A stretch of DNA of 64,000 bases from Xanthobacteraceae bacterium (GTDB lineage: Bacteria; Pseudomonadota; Alphaproteobacteria; Rhizobiales; Xanthobacteraceae): assembly GCA_022844205.1 (NCBI GenBank), contig JALHMF010000006.1:69501-133500 (forward strand), read 5' to 3'. A program made the translations under genes and the position numbers. The first letter of the stretch is position 1; each line of letters begins with the position of its first letter. Positions 44,059-52,510 of the stretch are shown piece by piece. Below the pieces are notes generated by a model that worked only from the letters and a program-made list of their open reading frames with translations, did no database searches and had not been told where the DNA came from.

Positions 44059-44763
44059 ATGGCGGAGAAGCCGCAGGGCGTATCGCGAAAACGCACCGAA
44101 GCCGGAAGGCCGGCGAGGGGCCGCGCCTCGAATCGCGAGCGTGCAACCCAGGCCGAGAAGCCCGCGGCATCCACCCCGAAATCGCGCTCGCTCCCGATGC
44201 GCCTCGCCGCCGAAGTGGAAGCGTTGCGCCAAGAGCTGAAACAGGCCCGTGCACTCGTCGCCGAACTTGAGACGCGGGTCGATGAAGACCCGCTCACCGG
44301 GCTGCTGAACCGGCGCGGCTTTGAGCGGACGCTGGAGCGCTCGCTTGCGTTCGTGCGCCGCTACGATGCGACGGCAGCACTCCTCTATCTCGATCTCGAC
44401 GGGTTCAAACCCATCAACGATCAGTACGGACACGCGGCCGGCGACTGGGTGCTCGGCCGCGTCGGGCGGCTGATTGCGGGCAATGTGCGGGCCTCGGATT
44501 TCGTCGCGCGCGTCGGGGGCGACGAACTTGCGGTGCTGCTCTGGAATGTGAGCGAGACGAAGGCCGAGGAAAAAGCGCGGCAGCTTGAGGACATGATCGA
44601 GGGTGAAACATTCACCCAAGGAAAGAAAAACCTGAAGCTCGGTTTATCCGTCGGCATGACCATGCTTACCACCGAAGACACGGTCGAGACGTCGCTCGCG
44701 CGCGCCGATACCGCCATGTACGCGCGGAAGAAGGCGCGCAAGAACGGCAAGGCGTCATCCTGA
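44059..44763 (+). CDS. GGDEF-domain protein (probable diguanylate cyclase)
   Basis: 234 residues. The N-terminus is basic and disordered, then a coiled coil (EVEALRQELKQARALVAELETRV) leads into one GGDEF domain: DPLTGLLNRRGFERTL, LLYLDLDGFKPINDQYGHAAGD and VARVGGDELAVLL. The signature is GGDEL (residues 153-157); Leu in the last position keeps the catalytic acidic pair. An RxxD inhibitory site (RASD, 144-147) is at the right distance. It should make c-di-GMP in the cytoplasm. The stop codon lies inside the following repeat. The start is ATG 44059. Confidence 0.9.
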   Translation: MAEKPQGVSRKRTEAGRPARGRASNRERATQAEKPAASTPKSRSLPMRLAAEVEALRQELKQARALVAELETRVDEDPLTGLLNRRGFERTLERSLAFVRRYDATAALLYLDLDGFKPINDQYGHAAGDWVLGRVGRLIAGNVRASDFVARVGGDELAVLLWNVSETKAEEKARQLEDMIEGETFTQGKKNLKLGLSVGMTMLTTEDTVETSLARADTAMYARKKARKNGKASS

Positions 44764-44853
44764 GGTGCGAGCGAAGCGAGCCTCGAAGGATGGCGCCCGC
44801 GTCTGTCATCCTTCGAGGCTCGGCGCAGACGCGCCTCGCACCTCAGGATGACG
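44753..44853. repeat. Palindromic repeat (CCTGAGGTGCGAGCG type)
   Basis: Starts CGTCATCCTGAGGTGCGAGC and ends CGCACCTCAGGATGACG; inner arms CCTCGAAGGATG and CATCCTTCGAGG. Its first bases encode the end of the GGDEF protein and its TGA. It separates that gene from convergent rnhA. Confidence 0.88.
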
Positions 44854-44861
44854 TTCTATAA

Positions 44862-45299
44862 TCAACGCAAAAACGGCGCCATCCCGGCGCGCGCGAGTTC
44901 ATCCGCACGTTCGTTTTCCGCATGCCCGACATGGCTCTTCAGCCAGTGCCAGCTCACCGTATGCTTCTTCGCCGCCGTGTCGAGACGCTGCCAGAGTTCG
45001 GCGTTCTTCACCGGCTTCTTGTCGGCGGTCTTCCAGCCGTTTTTCTTCCAGTTGTGGATCCACGCAGTGATCCCGCTGCGCACATACTGGCTGTCGGTAT
45101 AGACATCCGCATGCGCGCCATCCGGCAAGGACTCCAGCGCGGAAATCACTGCCAGCAATTCCATGCGGTTGTTCGTCGTGGCGGCGTCGCCGCCGCTCAT
45201 CTCCCAGGTTTTTCCATCCTGACGAAACAAGGCTCCCCACCCGCCGGGGCCGGGATTGCCGGAGCAGGCGCCGTCCGTCCAGATTTCAAGCTTGCTCAT
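44862..45299 (-). CDS. rnhA: Ribonuclease HI
   Basis: 145 residues. The catalytic carboxylates are in place: Asp in [17 protein letters not shown], Glu in [14 protein letters not shown], Asp in VYTDSQYV, and the later His and Asp in [16 protein letters not shown]. It cuts RNA in RNA-DNA hybrids, removing primers and R-loops. It lies downstream of thrB on the same strand, 63 bp away with a short repeat between; thrB-rnhA adjacency is common in alphaproteobacteria. Confidence 0.97.
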   Translation of the reverse strand: MSKLEIWTDGACSGNPGPGGWGALFRQDGKTWEMSGGDAATTNNRMELLAVISALESLPDGAHADVYTDSQYVRSGITAWIHNWKKNGWKTADKKPVKNAELWQRLDTAAKKHTVSWHWLKSHVGHAENERADELARAGMAPFLR

Positions 45300-45317
45300 G
45301 CGCGGCTTCTTTTTTCA

Positions 45318-45340
45318 TCCCTCCCCCTGAAGGGGGAGGG
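45318..45340. repeat. Short CCCTCCCCCTGAAGGGGGAGGG palindrome
   Basis: A near-perfect 22-bp palindrome between thrB and rnhA, one arm pair of the larger repeat family. In the transcript it would form a stable hairpin. Confidence 0.7.
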
Positions 45341-45362
45341 AAAGCAAGTGCGGGATGAATCG

Positions 45363-46328
45363 TCATGCCGCCAGTCCGTAATCGCGCGCATGTTCGATGC
45401 GCTGGTGAAAGCGCAGCTTGCGCAGATATTCCAGCGGGTCCTTCGGCCGCACGAGCGCGCCGGGCGGCACGTCGAGCCAGTCGACGAGCCTTGTCAGCAA
45501 AAAGCGCAGGGCGGCGCTGCGGGCAAGCAGCGGAAGTGCGTTCAGTTCATCCACGGACATTTTCCGTTCGGCGTTATAGGCGGATAGAAGCGCCTTGCCC
45601 TTGGTGACGTTGTAGGAGCCGTCCGCCTCGAAGCACCAGGCGTTCAGGCAGATCGCGAGATCGTAGGCCATCACGTCGTTGCAGGCGAAATAGAAATCGA
45701 TCACGCCGGACAGCCTGTCGCCGATGAAGAATACGTTATCCGGAAAAAGATCGGCATGGATGACGCCGCGCGGGAGCGTGCCCGGCCAGGCGCTCGCGAG
45801 ATGATGAAGCTCGTCGCCGACAATCTTCGACAATCCGTCGAACACCGTATTGGCGCGCAGGCCCGCGCTGTCGGCGAGCTTGCGCCAGCCCGCGGGACCA
45901 AGCGCGTTCTTGCGTTCGATGCTGAAATCGGCGGCGGCCAGATGAAACTGCGCCAGCACTTTTCCCAGTGCGGCACAGTGCGCCACTTGCGGCTTGCGGA
46001 CCCACACGCCGTCGAGAAATGTGATGATCGCGGCAGGCCTGCCCGAAAGTTCGCCGAGGGCCACGCCTTTTTTATTCTTCACCGGCAGCGGACAATTGAT
46101 GCCCTTGCGCGCAAGATGCTCCATCAGCCCGAGAAAAAACGGCAGGTCCGCGCGCGCCACGCGTTTCTCGTAGAGCGTCAGGATGTAATAGCCGGCCTTG
46201 GTATGCAGCAGGAAATTTGAATTCTCCACGCCTTCGGCGATGCCCTTGAACGAGAGCAGTTCGCCCAGATCGTAATTTAAGAGGAACGCGCCAAGCTCGT
46301 CCTCGCTGACGTCGGTATAGACGGCCAC
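45363..46328 (-). CDS. thrB: Homoserine kinase, ThrB type II (choline-kinase fold)
   Basis: 321 residues. It phosphorylates homoserine in threonine synthesis. The sequence is the aminoglycoside-phosphotransferase-like type found in alphaproteobacteria: [20 protein letters not shown] at the start, [21 protein letters not shown], the catalytic [11 protein letters not shown] and [19 protein letters not shown]. It is followed by rnhA and preceded by an HicB-like gene 5 bp upstream. All motifs are intact. Confidence 0.95.
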   Translation of the reverse strand: MAVYTDVSEDELGAFLLNYDLGELLSFKGIAEGVENSNFLLHTKAGYYILTLYEKRVARADLPFFLGLMEHLARKGINCPLPVKNKKGVALGELSGRPAAIITFLDGVWVRKPQVAHCAALGKVLAQFHLAAADFSIERKNALGPAGWRKLADSAGLRANTVFDGLSKIVGDELHHLASAWPGTLPRGVIHADLFPDNVFFIGDRLSGVIDFYFACNDVMAYDLAICLNAWCFEADGSYNVTKGKALLSAYNAERKMSVDELNALPLLARSAALRFLLTRLVDWLDVPPGALVRPKDPLEYLRKLRFHQRIEHARDYGLAA

Positions 46329-46333
46329 AAAAC

Positions 46334-46552
46334 TTATTCCGCTGCGTAGATTGCGGGACGATAACGCGGCTTCGGAATCGGCAAGCCCTTATCCTTGGCC
46401 GTTTCGAGCCAGGCCTTCATCGCCACTTCCAGTTCATGCAAGGCTTCCTCCGGCGTATCGGCGAGTGCGGAGCAAGATTTCAAGTCGGGGGCGTCTGCCA
46501 CCCAAGACTTGTCTTCATCCGACCAGAACAGATTGATGTGAAGCTTCATCAT
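46334..46552 (-). CDS. HicB-like antitoxin, no toxin seen
   Basis: A 72-residue protein with the HicB fold pattern: [42 protein letters not shown], then a short tail. HicB proteins normally pair with HicA, a small RNase toxin of about 60 residues just upstream. No HicA-like frame exists in the 180 bp before it, which is taken up by a repeat. It may be an orphan regulator translated with thrB (5 bp apart). No C-terminal DNA-binding domain is present. Confidence 0.78.
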   Translation of the reverse strand: MMKLHINLFWSDEDKSWVADAPDLKSCSALADTPEEALHELEVAMKAWLETAKDKGLPIPKPRYRPAIYAAE

Positions 46553-46597
46553 GCGATACAGACCTGCATCGAGTTTCTCCCAACATATTCCTTATTC

Positions 46598-46727
46598 ACC
46601 TCCCCCTGAAAGGGGAGGTCGATTTCTCCCGCAAAGCGGGAGAAATCGGGAAGGGGGTCCGATCAGCGAGAATGCCCCTCCCCGAACCGCCTTCGGCGGT
46701 TCGACCCTCCCCTTTTAGGGGAGGGTG
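46598..46727. repeat. Palindromic repeat (CCTCCCCCTGAAAGGGGAGG type)
   Basis: Arms ACCTCCCCCTGAAAGGGGAG and CCCTCCCCTTTTAGGGGAGG, with inner hairpins CCCGCAAAGCGGG and CCGCCTTCGGCGG. It lies between ispH and the HicB-like gene on the same strand. Confidence 0.82.
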
Positions 46728-46732
46728 AAAAT

Positions 46733-47713
46733 TCACTCCGCCGCGTCTTCGCGCAGTTCGCGGGGTAGCGGAAAGAACACGCTCTCTTCCGCGGTCGAAA
46801 CGGTGTCGACCTCGATTGCATAACGCTGGGCAAACGCATCGATGATTTCCTCGACCAGCACTTCAGGCGCCGACGCGCCCGCGGTGATGGCGAGGCTTTT
46901 GATGGCGCCGAACCGCGACCAGTCGATTTCCTCTGCACCCTGCACAAGGGCTGTCGCGCGGCAACCCGAGCGCTCCGCGACCTCGCGCAGCCGCTGCGAG
47001 TTGGAGCTGTTGGGTGCGCCGACCACGATCATCGCTTCCACCTTCGGCGCGGTGCGCTTCACCGCTTCCTGCCGGTTGGTGGTGGCGTAGCAGATGTCCT
47101 CCTTGTGCGGACCGACGATCGCCGGGAAACGCTCGCGCAGAATCGCGACGATTTCCGCGGTATCATCCACCGAAAGCGTCGTCTGTGTCACATAGGAAAG
47201 GGAATTGGCATCCCGCGGCTGGAAGTGGCGCGCGTCCTGCGGCGTTTCGATCAGCGTCACGGCGCCGGCGGGCAGCTGTCCCATCGTGCCGATCACTTCG
47301 GGGTGGTTGCGATGGCCGACAAGCACGATTTGGCGCCCGCGCTTGAAATGCACCATCGCCTCGCGATGCACTTTCGTCACCAGCGGACAGGTGGCGTCAA
47401 TGGCGAACAGGTTGCGCCGCCCGGCTTCGGCCGGCACCGCCTTCGGCACGCCATGCGCGGAGAAGATCACCGGCCGGTCGCCGTCCGGAACCTCGGTCAG
47501 TTCCTCGACGAACACGGCACCTTTCCGCCGCAGGCTCTCGACCACGTATTTGTTGTGAACGATCTCGTGCCGCACATAGACCGGCGCCCCGTATTTCACG
47601 AGCGCCCGTTCCACCGCATCGATTGCCCGCACCACGCCGGCGCAAAAGCCGCGCGGGGCGCATAAAAAGATGCGGAGAGGCGGTTTTTCGGGATGCATTG
47701 CGTGCTCGGCCAT
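46733..47713 (-). CDS. ispH: 4-hydroxy-3-methylbut-2-enyl diphosphate reductase
   Basis: 326 residues. The last enzyme of the MEP isoprenoid pathway, making IPP and DMAPP with a 4Fe-4S cluster held by three cysteines: in [28 protein letters not shown] and [14 protein letters not shown]. Other conserved parts are [44 protein letters not shown] and [15 protein letters not shown]. It starts with ATG 47713 and is divergent from trcR. Confidence 0.97.
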   Translation of the reverse strand: MAEHAMHPEKPPLRIFLCAPRGFCAGVVRAIDAVERALVKYGAPVYVRHEIVHNKYVVESLRRKGAVFVEELTEVPDGDRPVIFSAHGVPKAVPAEAGRRNLFAIDATCPLVTKVHREAMVHFKRGRQIVLVGHRNHPEVIGTMGQLPAGAVTLIETPQDARHFQPRDANSLSYVTQTTLSVDDTAEIVAILRERFPAIVGPHKEDICYATTNRQEAVKRTAPKVEAMIVVGAPNSSNSQRLREVAERSGCRATALVQGAEEIDWSRFGAIKSLAITAGASAPEVLVEEIIDAFAQRYAIEVDTVSTAEESVFFPLPRELREDAAE

Positions 47714-47840
47714 AATTTGCTTCTCAGGCTTTCTACCCCTATATAGCCCCCAACCCCGGTCAATTTAAGAACAACCGAGGCTCCGTCCGATAGGGCGGCG
47801 GAGCGCGAAAACCCGTATCTGTTCGCCAAAGAGGCCCCTT

Positions 47841-48542
47841 ATGACTGCTGCACCCCTGATGCCCAAGGCCACCGCCGTATGGCTCGTGGAAAACACCTCG
47901 CTTTCATTCGATCAGATTGCCGATTTCTGCAAGCTGCACCCGCTTGAGGTGAAGGGCATTGCCGACGGCGAGGTGGCGCAGGGCATCAAGGGCATGGACC
48001 CGATCACCACCGGGCAGCTCACGCGCGAAGAGATCGCGAAGGCCGAGGCCGATCCGACCCACCGGCTTCAGATCGTCGAGAGCCGCCGCGTGCCGATCCC
48101 GGAGGCGAAGCCGAAGAAGGGGCCGCGCTATACCCCCGTCTCCAAGCGGCAGGACCGTCCGAACGCCATCCTCTGGCTCGTGCGCAATCACCCGGAGCTG
48201 AAAGACAGCCAGATCATGCGGCTTGTCGGCACGACCAAGTCGACGATCCAGTCCGTGCGCGACCGCTCGCACTGGAATTCGCAGCAGTTGGCGCCGATGG
48301 ATCCGGTGACGCTGGGCCTCGCCTCGCAGATCGACCTCGATCACGAAGTGCGCCGCGCCTCCAAGGAAAAGCCGGCACCCGCGCAAACCGAGTCGACCCT
48401 GCTTCCGGCATCGGAAACCACCATCGCCCGCAAGGAACCCGAGCCGCAGCTCTCGACTGAGCCTCCCAAGCGCGAGCGCGAGACGCCGATCGACGTGGAC
48501 TCGGTGTTCGCCAAGCTCGGTGGCGGCCGCAAGAGCGAGTAA
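47841..48542 (+). CDS. trcR: DUF1013 protein, TrcR-type cell-cycle transcription factor
   Basis: 233 residues. It matches DUF1013: PLMPKATAVWLVENTSLSFDQIADFCKLHPLEV is continuous across about residues 5-37, followed by DGEVAQGIKGMDPI, NAILWLVRNHPELKDSQI and LVGTTKSTIQSVRDR, two helix-turn-helix-like blocks. In Caulobacter TrcR is an essential transcription factor working with RNA polymerase. The C-terminal 60 residues are charged and low-complexity. No signal peptide. The start is ATG 47841; the gene is monocistronic and divergent from ispH. Confidence 0.9.
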   Translation: MTAAPLMPKATAVWLVENTSLSFDQIADFCKLHPLEVKGIADGEVAQGIKGMDPITTGQLTREEIAKAEADPTHRLQIVESRRVPIPEAKPKKGPRYTPVSKRQDRPNAILWLVRNHPELKDSQIMRLVGTTKSTIQSVRDRSHWNSQQLAPMDPVTLGLASQIDLDHEVRRASKEKPAPAQTESTLLPASETTIARKEPEPQLSTEPPKRERETPIDVDSVFAKLGGGRKSE

Positions 48543-48650
48543 TTTTCCGAACCTATCGGTCCAAGAAGCATATTCTTTCAGTTTAACTCATGCTGGACCC
48601 CGGCTCGGACGGCTTCGCCGTCCGTCCGGGGAACGTCATTTCAACCAAAA

Positions 48651-49448
48651 TTATTTCAACTGCTCGTCTTCCACTGGCACCGTGTAATTCAGCGCGAGGC
48701 GTCCGCCGTCGGCGTGGATGGTTTCGCCGGTGATGTAGCTTGCCTCGTCGGAGGCAAGGAACACCGCGACCGAGGCGACTTCCTCCGGTTCGCCAATCCT
48801 GCCCAAGGGTGTGCGCGCGAGCAGCAGCCGTCTTGCCTCGCGGTCCTTGGCAACGCTGCTCAGCATTTCCGTCATGATCGAGCCGGGGCCGATCGCGTTG
48901 ACGCGAATCCCGTAGGGCGCCAGCGCCAGCGCCATCGAGCGCGTGAGCTGCTGGATGCCGCCCTTGGACGTTGAATAGGCGACATGGTTCGGAATCGCGA
49001 CCGTCGCGTTGATCGACGACATGTTGACGATGGCGCCCGGCTTCTTGCCTGTCTTCACCTGCGCGACCATTTTCCTCGCCGCGGCCTGGCCGAGCAGGAA
49101 ACTTCCCTTCACGTTGACGCGCATCACGCGGTCGAATTCGGATTCCTTCAGTTCGAGGAAATCCGCCGCCGAATTGATGCCCGCGTTGTTGATGGCGATA
49201 TCGACATCGCCACCGAACATCTTGCATGCGATGTCGATCAGGTTTTGGACTTCATTGCTGGAGCCGACATCGCAGCGGACGAAATAGGCATTGCCGCCCA
49301 GATGCTTCGCCGCGATGGCGCCCGCCGTCTCGTCGATGTCGGCGAGCACGACCTTGGCGCCTTCCTCGATGAAACGCTTTGCGATGGCGAGGCCAATGCC
49401 GCGCGCGGCACCGGTGACGATGGCGACTTTATTTTCCAGGCGGGGCAT
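48651..49448 (-). CDS. Short-chain dehydrogenase/reductase
   Basis: 265 residues of the classical SDR family. The cofactor loop is TGAARGIGLAI, NNAGINSA is the NAG motif, and the catalytic Ser-Tyr-Lys set lies in MSSINATV and YSTSKGG. VLADIDE after the second strand has an acidic residue that favours NAD over NADP. The substrate is unknown; hydroxyacyl or sugar alcohols are typical. Its ATG overlaps the stop of the PrpE gene (TGATG), so the two are translationally coupled and the substrate may be linked to an acyl-CoA. Confidence 0.9.
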   Translation of the reverse strand: MPRLENKVAIVTGAARGIGLAIAKRFIEEGAKVVLADIDETAGAIAAKHLGGNAYFVRCDVGSSNEVQNLIDIACKMFGGDVDIAINNAGINSAADFLELKESEFDRVMRVNVKGSFLLGQAAARKMVAQVKTGKKPGAIVNMSSINATVAIPNHVAYSTSKGGIQQLTRSMALALAPYGIRVNAIGPGSIMTEMLSSVAKDREARRLLLARTPLGRIGEPEEVASVAVFLASDEASYITGETIHADGGRLALNYTVPVEDEQLK

Positions 49449-51382
49449 CAGATCCCCAACCCTCGCCCTCTCAGCGCCGTCGCAATCTCATCCAGAATCG
49501 CCGGATCGTCGATGGTCGCCGGCATGTTCCAGGCATCCCTGTCGGCGATCTTCTTCATCGTGCCGCGCAGGATTTTGCCGGAGCGGGTTTTCGGCAGGCG
49601 GCTCACGGTGATCGCCACCTTGAAGGCCGCGACCGGTCCGATCTTTTCGCGCACCAGCGCCACGACTTCCTTCTCGATTTCGGACGGATGCCGGTTCACG
49701 CCCGTCTTCAGCACGATGAACCCGCACGGCACTTCGCCCTTGAGTTCGTCCTTGATGCCGACGACGGCGCATTCGGCGACGTCCGGGTGCGCGGAAAGAA
49801 TTTCCTCCATGCCGCCGGTCGAGAGCCGGTGTCCGGCCACATTGATGATGTCGTCGGTGCGGCTCATGATGAAGACGTACCCATCCTCGTCGCGGAAGCC
49901 GGCGTCGGCGGTTTTGTAATAGCCGGGAAACTCGGCGAGGTAGCTTTCGTGGAAGCGATCGTCCTGCTGCCACAGGGTCGGCAGACAGGAAGGCGGCAGC
50001 GGAAGCTTCACCGCGATCGAGCCCATCTTGCCGGGACCGACGGGTTTGCCGTTTTCATCCAGAATGTCGATGTCGTAACCGGGCATCGGCACGGAGGATG
50101 AGCCATATTTCACCGTCATCTGCCCGAGACCGACCGGATTGCCGGCGATGGTCCAGCCGGTTTCGGTCTGCCACCAGTGATCGATCACCGGCACTTTCAG
50201 GATTTTTTCCGCCCACTGGATCGTGTCCGGGTCGGCGCGCTCGCCCGCGAGAAAGAGCGTGCGGAATTTCGACAGGTCGTGGCCCGCAAGCATCTTTGCG
50301 TTCGGATCTTCCTTCTTGATCGCACGGAACGCGGTCGGCGCTGTAAAGAGCGCGGCGACGCCATGCTCCGCGCAGACGCGCCAGAACGCGCCCGCGTCCG
50401 GCGTGCCGACCGGCTTTCCCTCGTACAGGATCGACGTGCAGCCGGTGAACAGCGGCGCATAGACAATGTAGGAGTGTCCGACCACCCAGCCGATGTCGGA
50501 CGCGGCCCAGAACACTTCGCCCGGCTCGATGCCGTAGATGTTCTTCATGGACCAGTGCAGCGCGACCATGTGGCCGCCATTGTCGCGCACGACGCCTTTC
50601 GGGATGCCGGTCGTGCCGGATGTGTAGAGAATGTAGAGCGGGTCGGTGGCGAGAAGCGGCACGCAGTCCGCGGTCTTTCCGTCGCGGCGTGCCGCGGCGA
50701 GCAGCGCTCCCCAGTCATGATCGCGGCCCGTGATCATCGAGGCCTCAAGCTGCGGGCGCTGTAACAGCAGCACGTCCTGCGGCTTGTGCGTGGAAAGCTT
50801 GATCGCCTCATCGAGCAGCGGCTTGTAGGGGATGACGCGCGCGACTTCGATGCCGCAGGAAGCGGTGAGGATCATTTTCGGCTTGGCGTCGTCGATGCGG
50901 GTGGCGAGCTCCTTCGCGGCAAAGCCGCCGAACACCACGGAATGAATGGCACCGATGCGGGCGCAGGCATACATCGCGAACAGCGCTTCCGGTACCATCG
51001 GCATGTAGAGGATGACGCGGTCGCCCCTCCCGACGCCGAAATCCTTCAGCATCGCGGCGAGGGTTGTGACCTCCGCCTGCAGTTCGGCATAGGTGAAGGC
51101 GCGCTTGGTGCCGGTGACCGGGCTGTCATAGATGATCGCGTTCTGCGCGCCGCGGCCGGCTTTCACATGACGGTCGATCGCGTTGTAGCAGGTGTTGCAG
51201 ACCGCATCGGGAAACCAGCGGCCATAGACGCCGGCATCCTTGTCGAAAATTTTCTTCGGCGCCTCGACCCAGTCGATGGATTTCGCGGCCTCCGCCCAGA
51301 AGCCCTCCGGGTCCCGCTTCCAGCCCGCATAGACCTCGGGATAGCGGCTGCCCGCTTTGCTATCCATCACGTTCGCTCCCAT
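49448..51382 (-). CDS. prpE: Propionate-CoA ligase (PrpE-like acyl-CoA synthetase)
   Basis: A 644-residue AMP-forming ligase of the acetyl/propionyl-CoA synthetase group. Motifs: the ACS N-terminal region YAGWKRDPEGFWAEAAKSIDW, AMP loop ILYTSGTTGIPKG, HWWQTETGW, and RTDDIINVAGHRLSTGGMEE. The C-terminal catalytic lysine is in RSGKILRG. SGTTGIPKGVVRDNGGH and ETGWTIAGNP are close to PrpE. It makes propionyl-CoA from propionate, CoA and ATP, in the cytoplasm. First gene of a two-gene operon with the SDR. No methylcitrate or methylmalonyl genes are near. Confidence 0.9.
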   Translation of the reverse strand: MGANVMDSKAGSRYPEVYAGWKRDPEGFWAEAAKSIDWVEAPKKIFDKDAGVYGRWFPDAVCNTCYNAIDRHVKAGRGAQNAIIYDSPVTGTKRAFTYAELQAEVTTLAAMLKDFGVGRGDRVILYMPMVPEALFAMYACARIGAIHSVVFGGFAAKELATRIDDAKPKMILTASCGIEVARVIPYKPLLDEAIKLSTHKPQDVLLLQRPQLEASMITGRDHDWGALLAAARRDGKTADCVPLLATDPLYILYTSGTTGIPKGVVRDNGGHMVALHWSMKNIYGIEPGEVFWAASDIGWVVGHSYIVYAPLFTGCTSILYEGKPVGTPDAGAFWRVCAEHGVAALFTAPTAFRAIKKEDPNAKMLAGHDLSKFRTLFLAGERADPDTIQWAEKILKVPVIDHWWQTETGWTIAGNPVGLGQMTVKYGSSSVPMPGYDIDILDENGKPVGPGKMGSIAVKLPLPPSCLPTLWQQDDRFHESYLAEFPGYYKTADAGFRDEDGYVFIMSRTDDIINVAGHRLSTGGMEEILSAHPDVAECAVVGIKDELKGEVPCGFIVLKTGVNRHPSEIEKEVVALVREKIGPVAAFKVAITVSRLPKTRSGKILRGTMKKIADRDAWNMPATIDDPAILDEIATALRGRGLGI

Positions 51383-51541
51383 GCGCTTGGTTTTTGTTTT
51401 CTGCGTTCATTTTTCCGGTTCCTCGGCGGGTTGGCAAGCGGGATAAAGGTCTGGGTTGAGATGTGTGCTTGTTGCGCGCGAGACGGATGCGCTTTAGTGC
51501 ATAAGAGCACGCCTTCCAGAGTCTTTCCCAGAATCGATCCA

Positions 51542-52300
51542 GTGCTCACCGATCCCCTGTTTTTCGTCACCGCGCTTGTTGCCGTTCTGTTTCTCGGCCT
51601 TGCCAAAGGCGGTTTTACAGGGGTCGGGCTGATCGCGACGCCGATGCTGTCGCTCTTGATCCCGCCCCTGCAGGCGGTGGCGATCGTTCTGCCGATTCTC
51701 ATCCTGCAGGATGTGATGTCGGTCTGGGTCTACCGGCGCGACTGGGATGCGCGAAACCTGAAGATCATGCTGCCGGGCGCCGTGATCGGCGTCGGCGTGG
51801 CGTGGCTCTTCATGGCGAAGGTGCCGGAGGCAGCGGTGCGGCTCGCCATCGGCATCGTCACGCTCGCGTTCGTGTTGAACCAGTGGTTCGGCAAGAAGCC
51901 CGAGAAGGAACGCGGCAAGCCCAGCATCTGGCGCGGCGCGATCGCGGGCGGGTTGTCCGGCTTCACCAGTACGATCTCGCATGCCGGCGGGCCGCCGTAT
52001 CAGATTTACATCATGCCGCAGCGGCTCGCGAAGATGACGTTTGTGGGCACGACGGCGATCTTCTTCGCGGTGGTCAACGCGGTGAAGATCGCGCCGGTGC
52101 TGGCACTCGGCCAGTTCACCTCGAAAAACCTGTTCACTTCGGCCGTGCTGTTGCCATTGGCGGCTGCCACGAACTATCTCGGCATCGTGCTCGTGCGGCG
52201 GATGCCATCCGAGCTGTTCTATCGCATCGTGTATCTGGTGATGTTCCTGCTCTCGCTGGAATTGATCAGGGGCGGCGCGATGGTCCTCATCGCAAAATAA
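51542..52300 (+). CDS. TauE/SafE-family membrane exporter
   Basis: 252 residues with about eight membrane helices. The family hallmark is GLAKGGFTGVGLIATPML in the first half and IAGGLSGFTSTISHAGGPPYQIYIMPQ in the second, an inverted-repeat arrangement. Members move sulphite, sulphoacetate or other organic anions across the inner membrane; the substrate here is unknown. The start GTG 51542 (VLTDPLFFV) gives a normal N-terminus; an upstream GTG at 51497 is in frame. It is divergent from prpE. Confidence 0.87.
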   Translation: MLTDPLFFVTALVAVLFLGLAKGGFTGVGLIATPMLSLLIPPLQAVAIVLPILILQDVMSVWVYRRDWDARNLKIMLPGAVIGVGVAWLFMAKVPEAAVRLAIGIVTLAFVLNQWFGKKPEKERGKPSIWRGAIAGGLSGFTSTISHAGGPPYQIYIMPQRLAKMTFVGTTAIFFAVVNAVKIAPVLALGQFTSKNLFTSAVLLPLAAATNYLGIVLVRRMPSELFYRIVYLVMFLLSLELIRGGAMVLIAK

Positions 52301-52303
52301 ATT

Positions 52304-52431
52304 CCCTCCCCCTGAAAGGGGAGGGTTGCCGACGCCGCCACGCGGCGAAGGCGGGTGGGTCTTTTTCGCAAGCGACCCCCACCCGCTCGGTCGCTTTGCT
52401 CCCCCGCCCTCCCCCTTTCAGGGGGAGGGAT
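52304..52431. repeat. Palindromic repeat (CCCTCCCCCTGAAAGGGGAGGG type)
   Basis: Arms CCCTCCCCCTGAAAGGGGAG and CCCTCCCCCTTTCAGGGGGA, inner GGCGGGTGGGTC and GACCCCCACCCGC. The longest stem of this family in the window; it sits between the TauE-like and acyl-CoA ligase genes. Confidence 0.87.
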
Positions 52432-52510
52432 GAAGAGTGTCGCTTGAGGCGATGCAAAGACACCGCTAGCGTTCTCCTAACGACAAGAAACGTGCAGGGG
52501 GAGGGAACGC

